A DNA stretch of 16,177 bases from Bondarzewia mesenterica. Taxonomy: Eukaryota > Basidiomycota > Agaricomycetes > Russulales > Bondarzewiaceae. The position numbers and the translations under genes are program-made. Where the stretch lies: NCBI GenBank assembly GCA_004802705.1, contig SGPL01000183.1:1-16177 (forward strand), written 5' to 3'. How positions within the stretch are numbered: position 1 is the first letter of the stretch; each line of letters starts with the position of its first letter. Below the pieces are notes generated by a model. It did no database searches. It was not told the origin of the DNA and saw nothing but the letters and a program-made list of their open reading frames with translations. Shown here in pieces: positions 1 to 8,723 of this stretch.

Positions 1-495
1 GAGGGCGTGTAGATAATGGCAGGTGAAGAGGATGCAGATGCGGAGGATGCGGAGGATAGGCGATGCGAGTGGGAGTATTTGGACGATTTGGAACGCGGGT
101 GGGAATTGGGGTTCGGACTTGGGTATCACGGAGGAGGGAATGTGGGAGGCGAAGGCGGGGGAGGTAGGAGAAGGACGGATGTGGATGTGTTCGAGCTGTT
201 GGGAGAGTTGAGAGGAGTGGAGCATGATGGGTTGGGGAGGAGGGATGTAGAGCGCGCTGGGTGGTGAATGTGTGGTGATGTAGTGCGCAGGCGGGGAAGA
301 GTGAGCGTTCGAGGGTGGGATTGTGGCGAAGCGTGGGCGGGCTTGGGGTGGGGGATGAGGAGGAACCTCAAGCGCGATGGGCTTTCTGTCCATGACTTTG
401 TCCCTGGTAAACGTAGCATCGGGGTCGTCGGGGTAGATGAAAACGTCGTGGCCATCGTGATAACGTAGGAGCATGCGAGACTCGGACGATGGCAT
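1..495 (-). CDS. Proline-rich hypothetical protein, 5' part, cut by window edge
   Basis: The minus strand is open for 165 codons from ATG 495-493 to the window edge. The N-terminus begins MPSSESRMLLRYHDGHDVF and continues with a mixed, globular-looking stretch (about residues 7-48). It then becomes rich in Pro, His and Ser, a disorder-prone composition common in Agaricomycete proteins. No domain is recognised and no function is proposed. A competing minus-strand frame (629-126) is also open but is almost entirely Ser/Thr/Pro/Leu. I preferred the present frame because its first 48 residues look protein-like. Beyond about residue 125 (below position 120) the +1 frame looks more natural, with a Ser/Ala-rich run, so an unrecognised intron or a base error near position 120 is possible. 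The pyrimidine-rich duplicated tract at 560-903 lies directly upstream. Confidence 0.45.
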   Translation of the reverse strand, partial: MPSSESRMLLRYHDGHDVFIYPDDPDATFTRDKVMDRKPIALEVPPHPPPQARPRFATIPPSNAHSSPPAHYITTHSPPSALYIPPPQPIMLHSSQLSQQLEHIHIRPSPTSPAFASHIPSSVIPKSEPQFPPAFQIVQILPLASPILRILRICILFTCHYLHAL

Positions 496-559
496 GAGCA
501 GCCCCGCCAGCGATGGCGATGCCGAGAGCACTCAGTCAAAAATGACGTACTTATCTGAG

Positions 560-826
560 GTAGAGAGCGTGTGCGGCCCTTGCTCGCCCTGCTCGCCCTG
601 CTGCTCATCGTCATGCTCGTCCTGGCCATCCACTCGCCGCCGACACCATTCCCTTGTGATCCTCGTCGGGCTTGTCATTTTCGTCGTCCTTGCCATCATC
701 GTCCTCGCCGCCATCGTTGTCCCGTCGGACTCACCACCCCCTGGTGATTCCCATCGTGTTCTCATCGTGCTTGTCATTCTTGTCATCATCCCCCCGTCGT
801 CCTCGTCGTCCCCCTTGGCTGGTCGT
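560..826. repeat. Pyrimidine-rich degenerate trinucleotide tract, copy 1
   Basis: The plus strand is dominated by degenerate GTC/CTC/ATC steps such as CGTCCTCGTCGTCC. Plus frames therefore read as Val/Ile/Ser runs and minus frames as Asp/Glu/Met/Arg runs. No frame has a convincing gene signature. A very similar tract lies at 1905-2247, and each is followed immediately on the plus side by a copy of the same 77-bp hairpin block, so tract plus block look like one duplicated unit. Confidence 0.55.
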
Positions 827-903
827 CCTGCTCGCCTACCAAACGGATTCGAACGGCGGAGTTGGAGCTCGAAGCGCATGGACAATACTCCGCCATATCG
901 AAA
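827..903. repeat. 77-bp duplicated block with hairpin, copy 1
   Basis: This block aligns without net gaps to 2248-2324, at roughly three-quarters identity by eye, including an identical GCGCATGGACAAT. Inside it, GGCGGAGT (855-862) and ACTCCGCC (887-894) form a perfect 8-bp inverted repeat around a 24-nt loop. The arms extend imperfectly outward into TTCGA. Confidence 0.65.
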
Positions 904-1448
904 CGGCGAGGTGGGGAGGTGAGATGCGGTTAAGCGGTCACGATATGGTGTTATCGTATGAGGATGGAGGTGGTGGATGTGTTTTATCTGTCGTCGTTCT
1001 GTTTGATTAGAACAATGGAGGGAATTTTTTGAGAGACAAAAGGGTGCATACACATTTCCCTAGGGTGAGCAGTACAACATGTCGAAGGAACCAGCGCTAG
1101 CACAACAAGAAGCCAGCACCGAATAATATATGACGAGGTATACTGCGAATAGACAACGTAGCTCATGATCCACGCACTCGCGAAACGAACGAGCTCCAAA
1201 CATACTTAATAATAATACGCAAACGAGAATGAACAACCGACCGAACGTCCCAAGGCAAATGTCACGGAGAGAGAGGGAGAGGAACGTCAGTGGGTACGCG
1301 AGAAAAAGAGTTCTCGTAGAAGGGGATTAATCGGACGACGGAAGAACGTAGAGGACGGGGATATGCAAGAGTAGAGGAGAAAAGACATGGGGAGAGGGGG
1401 AGGCTACCATACGGGCCGTGTGGCAAAACGAACATGTCGCAGCCGGCT

Positions 1449-1917
1449 TTAAATTTTGGTGCTTGTGATGACAGCGACAACGACGAGGGGGTAGGGCGTA
1501 GGAGCCTGGTGTAGGGGCTTTGACGACGATGACGACGTTGACGAAGGGAGGGTGACCTTGACGGCGACAGGGTGATGAAAGTCGAACCCACGACGGGGAC
1601 GTGTGATGCCATGATGGCATCTCCGACCGTGTCCGCCACNNTGGGCGAGCCCCCANCCNAACCNGAGGNNACCTTGGCNAAGTCGCCGCCTTGGAGGGTC
1701 GGTGGGCGTTTGAGCTGAGATGGAGGTCGCGGGAGAGGCGGAGGTGGAGTAGGAGGAGGCGGGAGTATCGAGGGTCGGGGGGTACGAGATGGACGGTCTG
1801 GGTGGGGAGGCGTGGGCATTGTGTGAGGCGGAAGAGGCGGTGGGTGGATGTCAATGCCGTTGTCACGGTGTGTGGTTGGAGAGCAGGATGGGGACGATTG
1901 GGGCTGTCCTGGCCACA
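1449..1917 (-). other. Proline-rich open frame, possible broken gene
   Basis: The minus strand is open from just below a TGA near 1920. It gives a frame with blocks such as IHPPPLPPHT, a Pro-rich run, then VADTVGDAIMASHVPVVG. At about position 1580 the same frame becomes Ser/Arg-rich. The neighbouring frame continues in a more protein-like way (FDFHHPVAVKVTLPSS, then ending VVVAVITSTKI before TAA at 1451-1449). A single-base frame break or a short intron near 1580 would join the two. Eight Ns at 1640-1679 lie inside, so the sequence here is uncertain. There is no domain and no clear start. It may be a pseudogene, or chance openness of GC-rich DNA. Confidence 0.2.
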
Positions 1918-2247
1918 GTCACCCTCATCGTCCTGGTCGTCCTCGTCCCCTTGTCTTTTGCCCCTGCTGTTGTCGTCTCCTTTCCATCGTCATCCCTCGC
2001 CATTGCTGCCGTCCTCTCACGGTCGTCCTCATCCACTTATCGTATTCACCTTCTTGGTCGTCCTGGTCGCCTTGTCTTCTTTCTCTGCAGTCGTCGTTCT
2101 CTCGCTTTCATCGTTCTCTCGCCATTCTCGTCTCGCCATCGTTCTAATCCCTTTGCCGTCGTCGTCTCGTCGGCATCCTGTGGTGGTCCTCGTAATGGTT
2201 ATGGTCCCGTCACTGTCGTCCTCATCGTCCTTTTTTTTCCTAGTTAT
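1905..2247. repeat. Pyrimidine-rich degenerate trinucleotide tract, copy 2
   Basis: It has the same character as the tract at 560-826: plus-strand runs of GTC, CTC and TTC steps, long meaningless Val/Ser/Leu frames, and a TTTTTTTTCC run near 2231. It ends directly at the second copy of the 77-bp hairpin block. Overlapping plus-strand open frames of about 200 codons here are by-products of the composition. Confidence 0.55.
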
Positions 2248-2324
2248 CCTGCTCGCCCAACCAACCGTCTCGAATGGCGGAGTCCGCAGTTGATGCGCAT
2301 GGACAATGCCCCGCCATCTAGAAA
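2248..2324. repeat. 77-bp duplicated block with hairpin, copy 2
   Basis: This is the second copy of the 827-903 block. ATGGCGG (2274-2280) and CCGCCAT (2311-2317) form a perfect 7-bp inverted repeat. The hairpin is kept although several arm bases differ from copy 1, which suggests an element with terminal structure rather than random similarity. Confidence 0.65.
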
Positions 2325-2334
2325 TGCGCGTAGG

Positions 2335-2800
2335 GAACCGGCAACACGCAGTGTGAAGACGGCAAGCAGGTCACGACACACAGAGGGAGGACGGCACACA
2401 GAGGGATAGAGAGGAGATGCCGATACGTAGGGGAACACTGACTACGCCGATATACAGAGGGCGGATGGAGAGGAGCTCGACACGCAAAAAGAGTATGGCA
2501 CACTGGGGGGCGACACGCTGGGGCATGATGACACGCAGTGTGAGGATTTGATACAGTATACGAAGGGAGGACGGCCAGTAGGGAATAGCACGCAGGGAAC
2601 GGCGACACGCAGAATGACACCCGACGACACGCAGTGTGCAGATGACACGCAGTGTGCAGATGACATGCAGTGTGAGGACGACATGCAGGGGACCAGCGAC
2701 ACACAGTGCGAAGATGGCAAGTAGGTCGCAACACGCAGAGAGAGGACGACACACAGAGGGATGGAGAGGAGATGCCGACACACAGAGGGCGGATGGCTTA
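2335..2800. repeat. Degenerate tandem repeat array, GACACGCAG core
   Basis: The core GACACGCAGTGTG and variants (AACACGCAG, GACACACAG, GACATGCAG) recur about every 15-20 bp, most regularly at 2606-2680 where neighbouring units are nearly identical. A higher-order unit of about 90 bp (a core, then AAGACGGCAAGCAGGTC, then AGAGGAGATGCCGA) appears at 2340-2430 and again, diverged, at 2695-2790. Frames here encode Cys/His/Ser-rich or Thr/Arg-rich repeats without gene signals, so I treat it as minisatellite-like DNA. Confidence 0.65.
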
Positions 2801-2829
2801 GACGTCAGATCTCAGTGGCACTGACAGAT

Positions 2830-2888
2830 GACACGCAAAACATATACTTTTATGCCATGCAGCACACAAAATACATATCTTGCGTGTC
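2830..2888. repeat. Imperfect inverted repeat at right end of tandem array
   Basis: GACACGCA (2830-2837) and TGCGTGTC (2881-2888) are perfect 8-bp complements. Pairing continues inward for about 21 positions with about 17 matches. The outer arm is the same motif that builds the tandem array. To the right of this point the motif appears only in reverse orientation (TGCGTGTC near 2936 and 2972). Confidence 0.5.
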
Positions 2889-3898
2889 CTACCTGAGTGT
2901 CGGAAGTGTCGGGAGGCAGAAAAACGCCGTTGTTGCGTGTCAAGTGAGTGTCGTCTGGTATTCAGTGCGTTCGCGTGCGTGTCATGACGCGCAGATGAGT
3001 CAGCCTCCTGCCTAATCCGGTAATTCAGCGTTTTATTTTGTTATTTTGATACTCAAAGGACACTCAGATGACACACATTAAATACTTAGCTATTGAAGGG
3101 TGCAATACTATTAGGGTAGTCTCTTGCATTCATTCCGACGCCACTCAGGCTGTTGCTGCCATCAAGCGAGGGATCATTAGCCTGGGTTTTGCATTTCTTG
3201 CTTCTCCTGGTTGGCATGGTTGGTGTAAAGATGTTATGTTGCTGCCAGTGAGGTGCTTCCAGAGTATCAAACAAGTCTGTCAAGGCCCCGGAGTGTTTGA
3301 GCTAGGTGACGGTCTTTGTTGCAGCTCTCAGAAGCTCTCAGGAGTCAGGAGAAACGGTCACGAACGCGTATAGTCACATTCTGTCACGGATAGTCACGGG
3401 GTGTACGAACGCGAATTGAAACGTGAAACGTGATTTAATTGGCATTTAGCTCGTAACACAGTCATTCTCGGGATTAAAGGCAACAAACTGCGGATTTCTC
3501 CACACTCTTCCGCAGCAACTCGACCCGTACTTACTGAGAACCTTTCGATCGCGTCTTGCTGAACGTATCCCTGCGACATGCTCTTCCTCTCGCTTGCTCT
3601 GGGCCACACAACAGTCGCCTTTTGTTTTTTTCGCCGGACTAGTGATCACACGATGCCGTGAGATCAAGAGGATGGGCGATGTTATGGACGTGATGTTACG
3701 ATGATATACTGGATGTGCCCGCGTTGTGTTTGTGAGTACAATTACGAGTACCCGTCTGGAGATGGTGAGAAGAGTACAACGATGGACAAGAGAAGAGCAA
3801 GGTAGGTGATCATCAAGCCAAACAGGAACCGGGAAAAGAAGAAAATAAAAGGAAAGAAGAAGGGAACGCGGACGAGATGTGTGCTTTTTTTCACCTAC
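2889..3898. other. No assignable gene
   Basis: I see no protein domain, RNA gene or transposon end in this stretch. It contains a near-palindrome GCGTGTCATGACGCGC at about 2974-2989 and short duplicated motifs near 3355-3430 (TAGTCAC, CGAACGCG, AAACGTG, each twice). The plus-strand ATG frame 3068-3373 (101 codons) and minus-strand frames around 3446-3667 have no recognisable features. A purine-rich stretch lies at 3820-3880. Confidence 0.5.
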
Positions 3899-4180
3899 TT
3901 ATACCCCAGGCGTCGCCTCTTCCATCTTCCTCAACGCCTCATAAGCCCTAGTCCTCTGATGCCTCCGCCTCGCATCTCTCCTCCTGAACTTACTCCCACA
4001 ATACTCGCACGCGTACTCAGCCTCATCCTTAGGATGCCTATGGCCCTTGGTTGCTAGGATGTGCCGTTTCGCGTCTTTCTCCATCCCGAACGATCTGTTT
4101 CACCTCTCCATCGTGCAGTACCATCTCTTGTCGTTCTCATCGTACTTTAGCGCAGCGGCAGCCCTCGACTGTACCTCCAT
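3899..4180 (-). pseudogene. C2H2 zinc-finger protein, broken by an in-frame stop
   Basis: The minus-strand frame reads from a possible ATG at 4180-4178 to TAA at 3901-3899, about 93 codons, and is open upstream to a TAG at 4360. It contains two zinc-finger-like units. The first has Cys, four residues, then a TGA stop (4102-4100), then 12 residues, His, six residues, His. The stop thus sits exactly where the second zinc-binding Cys belongs, and TGA differs from TGC/TGT at one base. The second unit, CEYCGSKFRRRDARRRH, keeps Cys-x2-Cys-x12-His, but no fourth ligand follows; a Tyr codon TAT lies where TGT would give Cys. Reading on without a frame change across the TGA supports a recent nonsense change in a formerly nucleic-acid-binding protein. 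A sequencing error at the stop is the main alternative. Confidence 0.55.
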
Positions 4181-4480
4181 GTGCGCGCTCACGCTTATCT
4201 CCCCGACTTCCCCATGATTTTTCACTTCATTCTTGTCCCCGGTTGTGCGTCCCCGATCGTGGAGGAACCGCTTGGTCCTGCCGTCTGCAACGAGACAGCA
4301 TTGGGCGCCTCGTCGTGAGCGAGAACAGAGTCCACACTCGCGCGATTCTTGGTTGTCCTATTTTTTATTTTCTAGGGACTCGTTGACCCTACTTTGACAG
4401 ACGGTAGCTCTCCGCTTGGTCCTCCTGCCCGTCTGGGGCACCTCGTCATCTTCAGCCCTTTTTCTCTTCCCTTGCGGTCT

Positions 4481-4925
4481 ATGGTTGATCGCCCTCCTGT
4501 GGTTGACGATGACGTCCAATCGCTTGCAATCGTTCTACGTCGGCTTTGGACGTTATGCGAAGCATTGTACGTGGCTGCCGCCTTCTTTAATGCCATCGTC
4601 TTTGCCGTAAGTTCGCCGACTTTTGTGCATGATTCTCACTGTCGCTCATCGCAGACTTATATCTCCCCCTTCTATTTTCCTGTTGATGTGGAGACACTCA
4701 ACTGTGTGCGTGCTGCAACATCACCGCTCTGCCTCCATGCTAACGTCCACGCAGGCCTGTATTACCTTTGGAGTCGCGACAACCTTCGGGATCCTGTCGC
4801 GGTACTTCGCTCCGGACAAGTGGCTCGTGAAGGAACGAATTTTGCAGGCGTTGGCCGACTCTGCCCAACAGAGTATGGAACACGTTGACGAGCCAATTAG
4901 CCCGACCAAGTCCAGCAGGTCGTGA
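4481..4925 (+). CDS. Small hypothetical membrane protein, 3 exons
   Basis: Exons 4481-4606, 4655-4705 and 4755-4925 join to 115 codons plus TGA. Intron 1 (48 nt) has GTAAGT...GCAG, and intron 2 (49 nt) has GTGCGT, a GCTAACG branch-point match and GCAG; both fall in phase 0. The product has an acidic N-terminus (MVDRPPVVDDD), one probable membrane segment around residues 26-48 (ALYVAAAFFNAIVFA onward), a second around residues 60-75 (ACITFGVATTFGIL), then a charged tail ending SPTKSSRS. I do not recognise the family. The first ATG in this frame was chosen. An upstream exon is conceivable, because a good 3' splice site (TTTTATTTTCTAG) ends at 4375 with the frame open after it. The gene converges on the UGT gene, with 176 bp between the stops. 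Nothing shows a role in the neighbouring pathway. Confidence 0.5.
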
Positions 4926-5101
4926 AGCGAAGACATATAGAACGTTTATGCACCTATGAGTCATTGTCATTTTCGTCGTGGAAATCAGATCTATGCGTAT
5001 CTTTGCCTGCTCAATGTGCGTGCGCAGTGATAGGACATATACATGACCTTACATACACAAGGGCAGCCATCGCTGTTGTGAAGATGTTGGCTGCCATGAG
5101 G

Positions 5102-6968
5102 TCACTCCCGGCTCATGAAATCCAAGAGCGCGAGAGCATCCTCGCGGGCCTCCCCTCCCTTGTCCCAGGCGGCGTTCAGGGTGTTGGCCATCCTGTCGAC
5201 GTTCGTGTCTATCTTTGCGCGCTCGTCCTTATCGAAAAACGCCTTCTGGAACACCTCCTTTGCCTCCTTGACGACCTCTTCAATTTCCCCTGTCGGTGTC
5301 TTTCCCGTGCTAGCGCGATATTTCAGGCCGAATCCTCTCCTGACCTCCGTCAACTCGTATCCGCAGCCGTACACTTGCGAAACAAGAATGGAAAGGACGG
5401 GCTGGTCGGCGAAAAGCGGCCAGCAGATCATGGGCACGCCAAGGCAGAGGCTCTCGAGCGTCCCGTTCAACCCGCAATGCGAGAGGAACCAGCCGATGGC
5501 GGGGTGGGCAAGCGTATACTGTTGTGGCGCCCAAGGGCAAACGAAGGTGAGACCTGACTGCTTCGTGGCAAGCGCGAGATCGGGAGGGAGGGACGCGACC
5601 GCAGCGTCACTCATGACCATGACGTAGGGCACGCCGAGCTCGAGGAGCACGCGCAAAACAGCGTAAAGCATCTCGGGATCGGCAGGCAGGAGAACGGACC
5701 CGAAGCATATCTGCACATTGTAAACGATGAGTTCCGTGGCATGAATCGAGAAAGAGATGTACACTCACGTATAGCACAGACTTGTCGCCTTTCTCTTGTA
5801 CCATCCTATCCAGGAACGAGCTCAAGCCCGTCGCGTCCGCTTGCTCCTTTTCCTTCCTGACGACTTCAGGAGTCCGCTGCGAAGTCAAGGGGCCGACAGA
5901 CAATATGCGCGCGGCTTTGGGCTGGTCTTTCAGCCAGTGGGAAAAGGCTTCGAGTCCCAGCCGCTCAAGCGCTTGCGCCGTAGTGGTGACCAGCACGTCG
6001 GCGTCCCGGATCCCGAATAACCAGTCGACCACCATGGCAACCGGGAGAAGAACGGGTGGCTGCAATGGTCAAATCAGCGTGACCGTCTTGGAGCAAACAC
6101 AACCGGCTCAAGTACCTCCTGCGGAAACCCCTCGTAATCTGACATCTCAGGAAAGCCTGGGATACGGATTCGCCTGCCGTTAATATGTTGAAGGTAAGCC
6201 TGTTGTCACCAAATCCAGTTAGTCAGTAGTCTTCATCAGTAGGACGGAAGAGGCGGGACTCGCCTGGTTCGACGCTTCCATGTATGAAGTGCCTTCCGTT
6301 TTCATTAGTTCCTCCACCTGATTTACGTATCCCTGTGGATCGTCGCGAATATAGCAGATGGGAGCGATGCTGCTGAACGAAGGCAGCGCCACCGGAAGCC
6401 AGCATGCAATCTTGAGCGGCTTCTTTGCCATCGATCGGGCGAAGTCGTAAAAGGGGTGTATCATAGACTGTGAGAACCAGAGATGGTGAGTACGTATTTG
6501 CACCACTTAGAGAGATGGTGAGGGAGTCCCACCTCAAAGAGTGCGAGGTCGGGTTGCCTATCTTCAATCACTTGCGCGTAGACCTTCTTCAAGGACGGGA
6601 GATACTTTTCTGCGGGCCAGAACACAGTGATGGGTACCGACACAATCCTAAACCTCAAGGTCAGTATGCTGTTTGAAAGACAAGAAAATGGTCGCAGACT
6701 TTAAGCGGACATCCGCCGTCTCTATGCCCTCACTGGCGAGCTGCGTCGACAGTTCCAGCTGAGACCGTTCCACAGCAGACTCAGCGACGATGAGAACTAC
6801 AGTAAGACTGGGATCCAGCGCAAGCATGCGCGAGAGGAACGCGATCATGGGGCGCATATGGCCTGTTTGGCACGTAAAACGTGAGCGACGTCGGGAAACG
6901 CAGACGAGTCACATACCCCATTCGTTCGGTGGTACCGCGACGATATGAAAGCCCTGAACTTCAGACAT
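5102..6968 (-). CDS. UDP-glycosyltransferase (GT1), candidate diterpenoid O-glycosyltransferase
   Basis: Exons in transcript order are 6968-6917, 6862-6700, 6653-6533, 6467-6264, 6199-6116, 6059-5769 and 5710-5102, giving 507 aa, a normal length for a complete family-1 glycosyltransferase. The N-terminal Rossmann half starts VPPNEWGHMRPM; His19 matches the catalytic His of the GT-B fold. The C-terminal half carries the sugar-nucleotide signature from WAPQQ (Trp365) through HCGLNGTLES (His383) to FADQP (Asp407-Gln408). Five introns are GT...AG (46-65 nt); intron 4 (6263-6200) is best read as GC...AG. The enzyme would transfer a sugar from a UDP-sugar to a hydroxyl of a small lipophilic acceptor, probably facing the cytosol. 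Its place beside GGPP synthase, a UbiA-type enzyme and a P450 suggests a diterpene alcohol acceptor. EriJ, the xylosyltransferase-type enzyme of erinacine pathways, is the obvious analogue. Donor and acceptor cannot be read from sequence. Confidence 0.93.
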
Positions 6969-7743
6969 GGCAGAATCCAAGCGCGCAATTGATGAAGGCT
7001 CGAGTCTGAAGACTGCCAGCTTTTATTACAGTCCATAAGACCGTGAAGCATTTCGCGGCGCAGAACCCAGTGTCGGTTCAGATTAGTGTATACCCACACA
7101 CCGTGCGACATCCACGGGGTGTCAGGGGGCACCCAGGCGATAGAAAACAGCGGAAGCAATGCAGCGCGAGGCAGGCCCTGTCAGCTGAACCCAAGGAGTT
7201 GAACATAGTCTGCGAAGCGCAGGCTTGGACGGAATGTACGACAGCGATGATCTCGGAACGTAGCAAACAGGTTTCTATATCGAGCTGATTTCCAACTATC
7301 CGGTAGCTTGGACTTGGTGCCTGGATTTTGATGAACTTCGTGGGCGCGGTCCCGAACTTCCAGATGCGGCGCCTCGAGTTGCAGAGATACGGGTTTGTTG
7401 TAGTTTGTTGTTCAGTGTTCCTCCGTCGCACAAGAAGCTCATTGTCTTCTCCATGGAATTATGTCGCAAAACAGTATACTCTTGGCGAAAAGTATCTGTT
7501 TTCGGTGACCGAGGTTACTCGGTGTTGCGCTAAGCACGGTCTTGTTCCTCGAACACTAGATTCGCTATGCCATGCTTATCCCGGCGCGCCTCACCGCAGC
7601 TGTCCAATCATGGACCGTATCGCATGCATCTCAGACCTCATGTCGCAATGACATAGTTTTCTAAGCTACCCACTGGGTTCAGGGGACGATGGCAGCTGGA
7701 TATAATACGACGAACTCGATGGCTCTGAGATTACCACCTCAAC
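6969..7743. promoter_or_regulatory. Divergent promoter region, UGT and UbiA genes
   Basis: The two start codons face away from each other across 775 bp, so this stretch must hold both promoters. A TATA-like TATAATA (7701-7707) lies 37 nt before the UbiA ATG. An AATAAAAG match on the minus strand (near 7021-7028) lies about 55 nt before the UGT ATG. A 22-nt element shared with the P450 upstream region sits at 7276-7297. No convincing coding exon was found. Confidence 0.6.
7276..7297 (-). promoter_or_regulatory. Element shared with P450 upstream region
   Basis: On the minus strand this reads AGTTGGAAATCAGC, then TCGATATA. It matches 12680-12701 (plus strand) at 20 of 22 positions. Both copies lie in upstream regions of the biosynthetic genes, in opposite orientation relative to the window. 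It could be a binding site for a shared regulator; this is inference. Confidence 0.4.
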
Positions 7744-8723
7744 ATGGCCGTCTTCTCGCCCCTCATTCGCGAGCTCGACATCTTTCTGGGATTCTCCTGG
7801 AGAGATTGGTCCACGACCATTATACCTGGCTCCATCTTCGCCGTTGGCGCCATGCGTGGTCTTCCTATTCCATCCATAATAACCCACTATCTCTTCCTCG
7901 TCTCCTGGCTCACTCCCTACATCTACTTTTTCAACTTGTCCAACCAGATCACCGGCGTCGACGAAGACCGCATCAACAAGCCGGACAGGCCCATTCCTTC
8001 GGGAAAGGTCACGATTTCGGGCGCCAAGCAGCGTTGGGCATTCGCGTTTTCGACCTTCATGGGCATTGCGCTCTACACGCCCTCGCTACTGCCCGAGACG
8101 ATTTGTTGGGTGCTCACAGTGGCATTCCTGTGTCTGACATCCGCGGGGAGCCACTGGTTCGGCAAGAATTGCGTCGCGATGACCACGGGGACGTGGGCCT
8201 TGCTTAGCGCGTCGTGGAAGGCCATCGCCCCTACTACCCCCAAGAGCGAGATCTACGTTTATGCCGTGGCCCTTTGGGCCGGTCTCATCACGCACATCCA
8301 GGATTTGCGAGATATCCAAGGAGACGCTGCTGTTGGGCGGAAGACGATGCCCCTCGTCTTTGGTGACCGTGGAAGTAGGCTCATCATCACGTTTTTGCTC
8401 CTCCCGGCAGCGTATTGGGTGCTCTGGATGGGAGACATTGTTCGCCTCGCTCCCTACACGCTTGCGGCGGTGCACGTCATCCTCGCTTATCGCATCCTGC
8501 AAGCAGGCGGCTCTCGCTACGATCACAAGACGTACATGGTCAGTTCGTCTCCTAGTAATTGCACTATTTTTCTAGTCCGACATCGCGCTGATCTTGTTGT
8601 TGTCAACAGTTCTACACGTACATCTTCTGCCTTATTCTCGCGTTCACAGCGACGGAAGGGTTGGATATAAAGGCTCTCGGGTTGATTTCGGCTTTAGACC
8701 TCAGCTGGATGGGTTCGGTGTAG
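7744..8723 (+). CDS. UbiA-superfamily membrane prenyltransferase / terpene cyclase (EriG-like candidate)
   Basis: Exons 7744-8538 and 8610-8723, joined over a 71-nt GT...AG intron in phase 0, give 302 aa. The product is a multi-pass membrane protein with about 7-9 hydrophobic segments, typical in length for the superfamily. The first diphosphate/Mg-binding region reads NLSNQITGVDEDRINKPDRP (from Asn64): Asn67, then Asp73-Glu74-Asp75, then the family block NKPDRP. The second is QDLRDIQGDAAVGRKTMPL, with Asp187, Asp190 and Asp194. The first motif departs from the classical NDxxDxxxD of ubiquinone-type prenyltransferases. UbiA relatives in fungi include terpene cyclases: Fma-TC for fumagillin, and EriG, which makes cyathadiene from GGPP. 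With a GGPP synthase next door, cyclisation of GGPP is the best hypothesis; prenylation of an aromatic acceptor is the alternative. One intron against 6-16 in its neighbours is notable. Confidence 0.88.

Noticed and set aside
473..1010. Overlapping plus-strand open frames rich in Val, Ile and Ser
   Set aside because: They are products of the pyrimidine-rich trinucleotide tract; there are no splice sites and no domain-like composition.
1691..2409. Plus-strand open frames of about 200 codons
   Set aside because: They show the same compositional effect as in copy 1 of the tract, with long hydrophobic/serine runs and no gene structure.
2318..2783. Three overlapping Cys/His/Ser-rich minus-strand frames
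   Set aside because: They are translations of the GACACGCAG tandem array, open in several frames at once, which indicates repeat periodicity rather than a gene.
2335..2800. Possible CRISPR-like array
   Set aside because: Units are degenerate, spacers are not unique or of constant length, and the DNA is eukaryotic.
3068..3373. ATG-started plus-strand frame of 101 codons
   Set aside because: No domain, splice or neighbour support; its length is compatible with chance.
5115..6183. Plus-strand open frames across the UGT gene
   Set aside because: They are antisense shadows of the well-supported minus-strand exons.
8086..8526. Minus-strand 146-codon frame inside the UbiA gene
   Set aside because: Antisense shadow of the UbiA coding exon.
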